From the NCBI GenBank assembly GCA_947169685.1, contig CAMVQS010000021.1:1-36866 (forward strand): a stretch of DNA of 36,866 nucleotides, in the 5' to 3' direction. Position 1 is the stretch's first letter, and each line of letters starts with the position of its first letter. Shown here piece by piece: positions 32,019 through 36,866 of the stretch. Below the pieces are notes generated by a model, which made no database searches, had not been told where the DNA came from, and was given only the letters and a program-made list of their open reading frames with translations. A program made the translations under genes and the position numbers. This stretch comes from an uncultured Prevotella sp. (GTDB lineage: Bacteria; Bacteroidota; Bacteroidia; Bacteroidales; Bacteroidaceae).

Positions 32019-33356
32019 ATGATTGATACTTCGGCATTTCAAGGTAAGACGGCAGCCTATTTCACTTTGGGTTGTAAGCTGAACTTCTCTGAGACATCGA
32101 CCTTCGGCAAGATGTTGCAGGAGATGGGCGTGCGTACGGCTCAGAAGGGGGAAGTGGCGGACATCTGTATCATCAACACTTGTTCTGTAACTGAAGTGGC
32201 CGACCATAAGTGCCGACAGGCTATTCATCGTTTGGTGCGTGAGAATCCTGGTGCCTTTGTGGTAGTGACGGGGTGCTATGCTCAACTGGAACCGCTGAAG
32301 GTCAGTAAGATTGAGGGTGTGAGCCTGGTGTTGGGCTCCAATGAGAAAGCTAACCTCATCCAGTTTCTATCAGACAGCTTCACCAGAAGAGACGGGGTAA
32401 CAACATATAAGACAGAGAAGACCAAGGACATCAAGACCTTTGCTCCCAGTTGTTCGCGTGGCAATCGTACACGCTATTTCCTGAAAGTTCAGGACGGCTG
32501 TGACTATTTCTGTACTTACTGTACTATTCCCTACGCCCGTGGCTTCAGTCGTAATCCCAGTATTGATTCGCTGGTGCAGCAGGCGCGTCAGGCAGCTGCC
32601 GAGGGCGGCAAGGAGATTGTCTTGACAGGTGTGAATATTGGTGACTTCGGCAAGACGACAGGAGAAAGCTTCCTCGACTTGGTGAAAGCTCTTGACGAGG
32701 TGGAGGATATTCGTCGCTACCGCATCAGTAGCCTGGAGCCCGACTTGCTAAGTGATGAGCTGATTGACTATTGTTCCAAGAGTCGTGCTTTCATGCCCCA
32801 CTTCCATATTCCTCTGCAGAGTGGCAGTGATACCGTGTTGCGCCTGATGCACCGCCATTATGACCGTCAGTTGTTTGCCGACAAGATACACCAAATCAAG
32901 AAGCTGATGCCCGATGCCTTTATTGGCGTTGATGTAATGGTGGGCTGTCGTGGTGAGACACCTGAGTGTTTTGAGGAGACATACAGTTTCCTGGAGTCGC
33001 TCGATGTGACGCAGCTACACGTGTTCCCTTATTCTGAGCGTCCTGGTACGTCGGCCCTGAAAATTCCATATACCGTTGATGAGCTAACGAAGAAACAGCG
33101 CAGTAAGCGACTGCTGGATCTCTCCGACCAGAAGACGCAGGCCTTCTACGCCCGTCATATCGGCCAGCAGGCGGAGGTGCTCTTCGAAAAGGCTCCGCGT
33201 GGCCGTGCCATGCATGGCTTTACGCGTAACTATGTCCGTGTGGAACTGCCAGCAGCTGAAGCCCGTGAGGAATATGACAACCAGCTTCTTAACGTCAGCC
33301 TCGGTGACTTTAATCATGATAAAACGGCATTAAAAGCTAAGATACAACATGGATAA
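32019..33356 (+). CDS. mtaB: tRNA threonylcarbamoyladenosine methylthiotransferase MtaB
   Basis: A 445-residue radical-SAM enzyme that adds a methylthio group to t6A37 of tRNAs reading ANN codons. The N-terminal UPF0004 domain has YFTLGCKLNFSETSTFGKML with its first cluster Cys, and further cysteines in INTCSV and TGCYAQLEP. The radical-SAM cluster is CDYFCTYCTIPYARG. IPLQSGSDTVLRLMHRHY and DVMVGCRGETPECFEETYSF are typical of the family, and a TRAM-like C-terminal region follows. MtaB is preferred over MiaB and RimO by the GCKLN start. It overlaps the following GT2 gene by 8 bp. Confidence 0.92.
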   Translation: MIDTSAFQGKTAAYFTLGCKLNFSETSTFGKMLQEMGVRTAQKGEVADICIINTCSVTEVADHKCRQAIHRLVRENPGAFVVVTGCYAQLEPLKVSKIEGVSLVLGSNEKANLIQFLSDSFTRRDGVTTYKTEKTKDIKTFAPSCSRGNRTRYFLKVQDGCDYFCTYCTIPYARGFSRNPSIDSLVQQARQAAAEGGKEIVLTGVNIGDFGKTTGESFLDLVKALDEVEDIRRYRISSLEPDLLSDELIDYCSKSRAFMPHFHIPLQSGSDTVLRLMHRHYDRQLFADKIHQIKKLMPDAFIGVDVMVGCRGETPECFEETYSFLESLDVTQLHVFPYSERPGTSALKIPYTVDELTKKQRSKRLLDLSDQKTQAFYARHIGQQAEVLFEKAPRGRAMHGFTRNYVRVELPAAEAREEYDNQLLNVSLGDFNHDKTALKAKIQHG

Positions 33357-34371
33357 GCTTGCTATTGTCATACTCAACTGGAACGGGGCTCGGATGCTGC
33401 AGCAGTATCTGCCATCCGTGTTGCAATACTCGCGTGACGAGGCTACGGTCTATGTAGCCGACAATGCTTCCACAGACTTCTCCATCGACCTGCTGCTGTC
33501 ACGGTTCCCTGAGTGCAAGCTGATTGAACTGGACAAGAACTGGGGATTTGCCGAAGGCTACAATAAAGCGCTTGCTAAGGTCGAGGCTGAGTACTACCTG
33601 CTGTTAAACAGCGACATAGAGGTGACTCACCATTGGTTGACGCCGCTCATTGAATTTATGGATGCCCACGCTGATGTAGCTGCCTGTCAGCCCAAACTGC
33701 TCTCTATTGCTGACAAGGACCGATTCGAGTATGCAGGGGCGAGTGGGGGATTCCTTGACCGCTATGGCTACCCCTTCTGCCGCGGGCGTATCTTTGACAC
33801 GGTGGAACGTGACGAAGGACAATATGATAACGTGCAGGACATCTTGTGGGCGACGGGCGCAGCATTGATGATCCGTTCCAAAGATTACTGGGAGACAGGT
33901 GGGCTCGATGGTCGTTTCTTTGCCCACAATGAGGAGATTGACCTCTGCTGGCGTCTGCGTATTCGTGGCCGTCGCATCTGCTGCATACCAGATTCCTATG
34001 TCTATCATGTGGGAGGCGGAACGTTGCCCAAGGGCAATCCCATGAAGACCTTTCTGAACTTCCGCAACAACCTGACGATGCTCTACAAGTGTTTGCCTGA
34101 CAGCGAGTTGAAATCAGTCATGCGTATGCGTTGGTTTCTGGATTATCTGGCGGCGTGTCAGACACTTATACTCAACCGTAACTTTGGCGATTCCCGCGCC
34201 ATATTCCGTGCACGCCGTGCTTTCAAGCGTTGGCGCAAGGACTTCGACGCTGATCGTGCTGCCATACAAAAGAGTCGCATCAGCACGGTCATTCCTGAAC
34301 AGAGACCATTCTCCATCCTTTGGCATTATTATGCCAAGGGGCACAAGACATATTCGGCGCTGCCTGAATAA
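33349..34371 (+). CDS. GT2 glycosyltransferase coupled to mtaB
   Basis: A 340-residue GT2 enzyme without membrane segments. It begins LAIVILNWNGARMLQQYLPS, has VADNASTDFSIDLL, NWGFAEGYNKALA and the metal site LLLNSDIEV. A downstream acidic motif is in FFAHNEEIDLCWRLRIRGR, and the basic C-terminal part (RARRAFKRWRKDFDADRAAI) may bind membrane. The ATG lies inside the last codons of mtaB. The layout resembles rhamnosyltransferase-type enzymes. The pairing with mtaB is one I associate with Bacteroidota in general. Donor and acceptor are unknown; it need not belong to the exopolysaccharide operon 18 kb away. Confidence 0.9.
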   Translation: MDKLAIVILNWNGARMLQQYLPSVLQYSRDEATVYVADNASTDFSIDLLLSRFPECKLIELDKNWGFAEGYNKALAKVEAEYYLLLNSDIEVTHHWLTPLIEFMDAHADVAACQPKLLSIADKDRFEYAGASGGFLDRYGYPFCRGRIFDTVERDEGQYDNVQDILWATGAALMIRSKDYWETGGLDGRFFAHNEEIDLCWRLRIRGRRICCIPDSYVYHVGGGTLPKGNPMKTFLNFRNNLTMLYKCLPDSELKSVMRMRWFLDYLAACQTLILNRNFGDSRAIFRARRAFKRWRKDFDADRAAIQKSRISTVIPEQRPFSILWHYYAKGHKTYSALPE

Positions 34372-34380
34372 TAATGGTGT

Positions 34381-34800
34381 TTATCTTCTCTTAAAGGTAA
34401 GTTTGGAGGGTAGCTTCTGCCACTTGCCGTTCTTGGGAACCTTGATGGTGCTGCCATCTCCCTGCTTGAGTATAAGTGTGGAGTCGTCAGCCAGCGTAAG
34501 TGTTGCGGTCAGATCTTCGCTACCATAGTCATTGATAAATTCCACAACGGCTTTCTTATCGTTCACAATCTCGGCACTGGTCATGACCCAGTAGAATCCG
34601 TTGTGTTGTTTTGCCAGAAATCCAGGTAATTGTCCGTAGAGTTCGTGTTCAGGGATATCCATGTTGTCATGTAGGTTCATACGGATATAAACCTCGTATT
34701 CTTCATTGAAGAAGTAGCCTTTGAACGGCTTGCTCTCCTGCTGCGCATGCACCCCGATGGAAATCCATATTACTGTTAGTATAAATAGTATTCTTTTCAT
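34381..34800 (-). CDS. exported hypothetical protein, 139 residues
   Basis: The protein begins MKRILFILTVIWISIGVHAQ, a clean signal peptide with cleavage likely after HA. The mature part of about 120 residues has alternating polar and hydrophobic residues suggesting beta strands (YEVYIRMNLH, AVVEFINDYG, LTATLTLADDSTLILKQG) and no cysteine. I do not recognise a family. It stands alone, convergent to the GT2 gene (9 bp apart) and divergent from the glycogen synthase gene, with its own promoter box. A periplasmic or outer-surface location is likely. No function is proposed. Confidence 0.8.
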   Translation of the reverse strand: MKRILFILTVIWISIGVHAQQESKPFKGYFFNEEYEVYIRMNLHDNMDIPEHELYGQLPGFLAKQHNGFYWVMTSAEIVNDKKAVVEFINDYGSEDLTATLTLADDSTLILKQGDGSTIKVPKNGKWQKLPSKLTFKRR

Positions 34801-34823
34801 GTTTCAAAGTTTATTGACGGGGT

Positions 34824-34831
34824 CAAAGGTA
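34824..34831 (-). promoter_or_regulatory. promoter -7 box for the exported hypothetical gene
   Basis: The minus strand reads TACCTTTG, about 24 bases before the ATG at 34800. It faces away from the glycogen synthase promoter 77 bp further right. Confidence 0.65.
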
Positions 34832-34907
34832 CTAAATGTAAATCAATTAATTAAACGTTTACATGAAAAATACGCCCCAAGATGACAAGTTTTATGATTT
34901 TTTTAAG

Positions 34908-34915
34908 TACCTTTG
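34908..34915 (+). promoter_or_regulatory. promoter -7 box for the glycogen synthase gene
   Basis: TACCTTTG lies about 20 bases before the ATG at 34936. An in-frame ATG at 34882 lies upstream of the box and is therefore rejected as start. The -33 region is weak. Confidence 0.65.
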
Positions 34916-34935
34916 CGCCCGTTATACGTACAACA

Positions 34936-36606
34936 ATGGAAAAAAAGCTGTTGAAACCTGATTATATCTTTGAGTCAAGCTGGGAAGTTTGCAACAAAGT
35001 GGGTGGCATATACACCGTACTTTCGACCCGTGCGAAGACGCTGCAGGATATGATGAAGGACAGGGTGATTTTTATTGGCCCTGATTTTTGGAAAGAAAAT
35101 GAAAGCCCTTATTTTCTCGAGGACAAGGCTTTGTTTGCCGACTGGAAGGCGAAGGCCACCAAGGAAGGTTTGTCGGTTAGAGTAGGGCGTTGGACAGTCC
35201 CAGGCAGTCCGATTGCAATTTTGGTTGATTTTAATCCGTTCTTCGAGAAAAAGAACGAGATTTACGGTTGGCTGTGGGAGCACTATCAGGTAGATAGTCT
35301 TCATGCTTATGGCGATTACGACGAGGCTTCCATGTTCTCGTATGCGGCAGGATTAGTGGTGGAAAGTTTCTATAACACTAATCTTGCGAAACTAAGGGCG
35401 CAGCCAAAGGTTATTTACCATGCCAACGAATGGATGTGCGGACTGGGAGCCTTGTACATCAATAACAAACTGCCCCAGATTGGTACTGTCTTCACGACAC
35501 ACGCTACGAGCATAGGTCGCTCGATTGCCGGTAACATGAAGCCGCTCTACGATTATTTGTTTGCCTATAACGGCGACCAGATGGCCGGAGAGCTGAACAT
35601 GCAGTCGAAGCATTCTATCGAGAAACAGACAGCATTGCATGTGGATTGCTTTACAACGGTAAGCGACATCACGGCCAACGAGTGTAAGGAGCTGTTGGAC
35701 AAGCCTGTCGATGTGGTGCTCCCCAATGGTTTTGACAATAGCTTTGTGCCACAGTCGGCTGCTACGTTTACCAAGAAACGCAAGGCTGCCCGCAAGCGTC
35801 TGCTGGAAGTGGCAAATGCCCTGTTGGGAGAGAACCTGGATGATGATACGCTGATTATTTCGACCAGTGGTCGTTATGAGTTCCGTAATAAAGGTATCGA
35901 CGTGTTCGTGGAAGCCATGAACCGTCTGCTGCGCGACAAGGAACTGAAGAAGAAGGTCGTTGCCTTCATTGAGGTGCCTGGTTGGGTAGGCGAGCCCCGC
36001 AAGGACTTGCAGGACCGTCTGGCTGAGAACAAGGCCTTCGATACCCCCCTCGACGTTCCTCAGGTAACCCACTGGCTGCATAATATGAGTCACGACAATG
36101 TGCTGGGCATGTTGAAGTACTACGACATGCATAACCGGAAGGACGAGCAGGTGAAGGTGATTTTCCTGCCTTGCTATCTGGACGGTAAGGACGGCATTCT
36201 GAACATGACCTATTACGATATTGTGCTGGGTAACGACCTGTGCATCTATCCGTCTTATTACGAGCCGTGGGGCTACACGCCGTTAGAGGCTATTGCCTTT
36301 AAGGTGCCCTGCATTACCACCGACCTGGCAGGCTTTGGCCTGTGGGCCAACAGCGTGTTTGGCAAGTACGGCGAAATAGAGGATGGTGTCAAGGTGATTC
36401 ACCGTACTGACTACAACTATTCAGAAGTTGCCGATGTCATTAAAGACACGGTTGCTGCCTATTCAAACTTCACGAAGAAGCAGATTGACGCGGCACGCAA
36501 AAATGCTGAACAGTTGTCGAAGAAAGCCCTTTGGAGCGAGTTCATCAAGTATTATGAGCAGGCTTACGACATTGCTCTGCGTAAGGCTGAAGAAAGAAAA
36601 AAATAG
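34936..36606 (+). CDS. glycogen synthase, eukaryote-like GT3 type
   Basis: A 556-residue cytoplasmic GT-B enzyme that extends glycogen. The N-terminus YIFESSWEVCNKVGGIYTVL is close to the yeast/animal glycogen synthase start (FEVxxEVxNxVGGIYxVL) and not to bacterial GlgA (KTGGLADV). YHANEWMCGLGALYINNKLP and FTTHATSIGRSIAGN follow, and the C-terminal half has ISTSGRYEFRNKGIDVFVEA and SYYEPWGYTPLEAIAFKVPC, the donor-site E-x7-E. It is shorter than animal enzymes, lacking their regulatory tails. It is followed 28 bp later by a glucan phosphorylase gene, which supports a glycogen role. The donor (UDP- or ADP-glucose) cannot be told here. Confidence 0.92.
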   Translation: MEKKLLKPDYIFESSWEVCNKVGGIYTVLSTRAKTLQDMMKDRVIFIGPDFWKENESPYFLEDKALFADWKAKATKEGLSVRVGRWTVPGSPIAILVDFNPFFEKKNEIYGWLWEHYQVDSLHAYGDYDEASMFSYAAGLVVESFYNTNLAKLRAQPKVIYHANEWMCGLGALYINNKLPQIGTVFTTHATSIGRSIAGNMKPLYDYLFAYNGDQMAGELNMQSKHSIEKQTALHVDCFTTVSDITANECKELLDKPVDVVLPNGFDNSFVPQSAATFTKKRKAARKRLLEVANALLGENLDDDTLIISTSGRYEFRNKGIDVFVEAMNRLLRDKELKKKVVAFIEVPGWVGEPRKDLQDRLAENKAFDTPLDVPQVTHWLHNMSHDNVLGMLKYYDMHNRKDEQVKVIFLPCYLDGKDGILNMTYYDIVLGNDLCIYPSYYEPWGYTPLEAIAFKVPCITTDLAGFGLWANSVFGKYGEIEDGVKVIHRTDYNYSEVADVIKDTVAAYSNFTKKQIDAARKNAEQLSKKALWSEFIKYYEQAYDIALRKAEERKK

Positions 36607-36634
36607 TTTTATAGATAACACAATTTGAGAGATT

Positions 36635-36866
36635 ATGAAGATTAAAGCTGATTATGCAAACGCTCCGCAATGGAAGGAGCTGACAGTGAAATCGAGTCTT
36701 CCAGAAGAACTGAAATGTCTGGATGAGATTGCCCACAACCTGTGGTGGGTATGGAACTACGAGGCCCGTGACCTGTTTCGCGACCTTGACCCCGAATTGT
36801 ATCACGAGGTAAAGCACAACCCTGTGATGCTGCTTGAGCGTTTGTCGTTCGCCCGTAAGGAAGAGA
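36635..36866 (+). CDS. alpha-glucan phosphorylase, 5' part only
   Basis: The gene runs off the right edge after 77 codons. It starts [20 protein letters not shown] and continues with [20 protein letters not shown] and [12 protein letters not shown]. This N-terminal domain (DUF3417-type) is typical of the GT35 alpha-glucan/glycogen phosphorylases of Bacteroidota, which release glucose-1-phosphate from stored glycogen. The catalytic and pyridoxal-phosphate parts lie outside the window. It lies 28 bp after the glycogen synthase gene and is probably cotranscribed with it. Confidence 0.85.
   Translation, partial: MKIKADYANAPQWKELTVKSSLPEELKCLDEIAHNLWWVWNYEARDLFRDLDPELYHEVKHNPVMLLERLSFARKEE

Noticed and set aside
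35392..36132. Minus-strand frame of 246 codons inside the glycogen synthase gene
   Set aside because: Antisense shadow of a well-supported gene, rich in His, Gln and Val as expected from the reverse reading.

Overview
The window looks like chromosomal DNA of a Bacteroidota bacterium, most likely Prevotella or a close relative (inference). Repeated TAnnTTTG promoter boxes, the near absence of Shine-Dalgarno sequences, a eukaryote-like (GT3-type) glycogen synthase and the protein styles all fit. No rRNA, tRNA, CRISPR array or intact transposase was seen.

Layout. (1) 1-2201, minus strand: a possible broken gene at the edge, then a GT4 glycosyltransferase coupled to a GT11-like fucosyltransferase. 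(2) 2202-3215: about 1 kb without an intact gene. It holds an unusual array of eleven 22-bp units (2446-2687) flanked by inverted clusters of an 11-bp repeat, a 50-codon fragment of a lost gene, and a terminator hairpin. (3) 3216-4241, plus strand: a membrane acyltransferase. (4) 15377 down to 4224, minus strand: one tightly packed exopolysaccharide operon. Its order is receiver protein, polyprenyl-phosphate sugar transferase with a degenerate receiver domain, TolC-like outer-membrane protein, Wzz-like co-polymerase, Wzy/ligase-like protein, three GT2 glycosyltransferases and a flippase. (5) 15551-17041, plus strand: a xylulokinase. (6) 22363 down to 17096, minus strand: manC-gmd-fcl (GDP-L-fucose synthesis) running into ptb-buk. 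(7) 26184 down to 22424: glnS-TPR protein-dedA. (8) 27765 down to 26397: mltG and a small Cys-Gly-repeat membrane protein. (9) 27886-27972: a likely small RNA. (10) 31366 down to 28106: carB. (11) 31563-31739: a 58-residue lipoprotein. (12) 32019-34371, plus strand: mtaB and a GT2 glycosyltransferase. (13) 34381-34800, minus strand: an exported hypothetical protein. (14) 34936 to the right edge, plus strand: glycogen synthase and the start of a glucan phosphorylase.

How the genes fit together. Parts 1, 3, 4 and 6 can be read as one surface-glycan programme. GDP-fucose is made by manC-gmd-fcl, the lipid-linked glycan is started by the sugar transferase, extended by the GTs, flipped, polymerised and exported, then decorated with fucose and acyl groups. 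Regulation seems built in: the first gene of the operon is a stand-alone receiver, the second carries a pseudo-receiver, and two of the GT genes contain heptanucleotide repeats, one of which could switch the gene on and off by slippage.

Most worth a second look: the 22-bp array and its inverted flanks, the receiver/pseudo-receiver pair with an acidic insertion in the sugar transferase, the heptamer repeats, and the candidate small RNA upstream of mltG.
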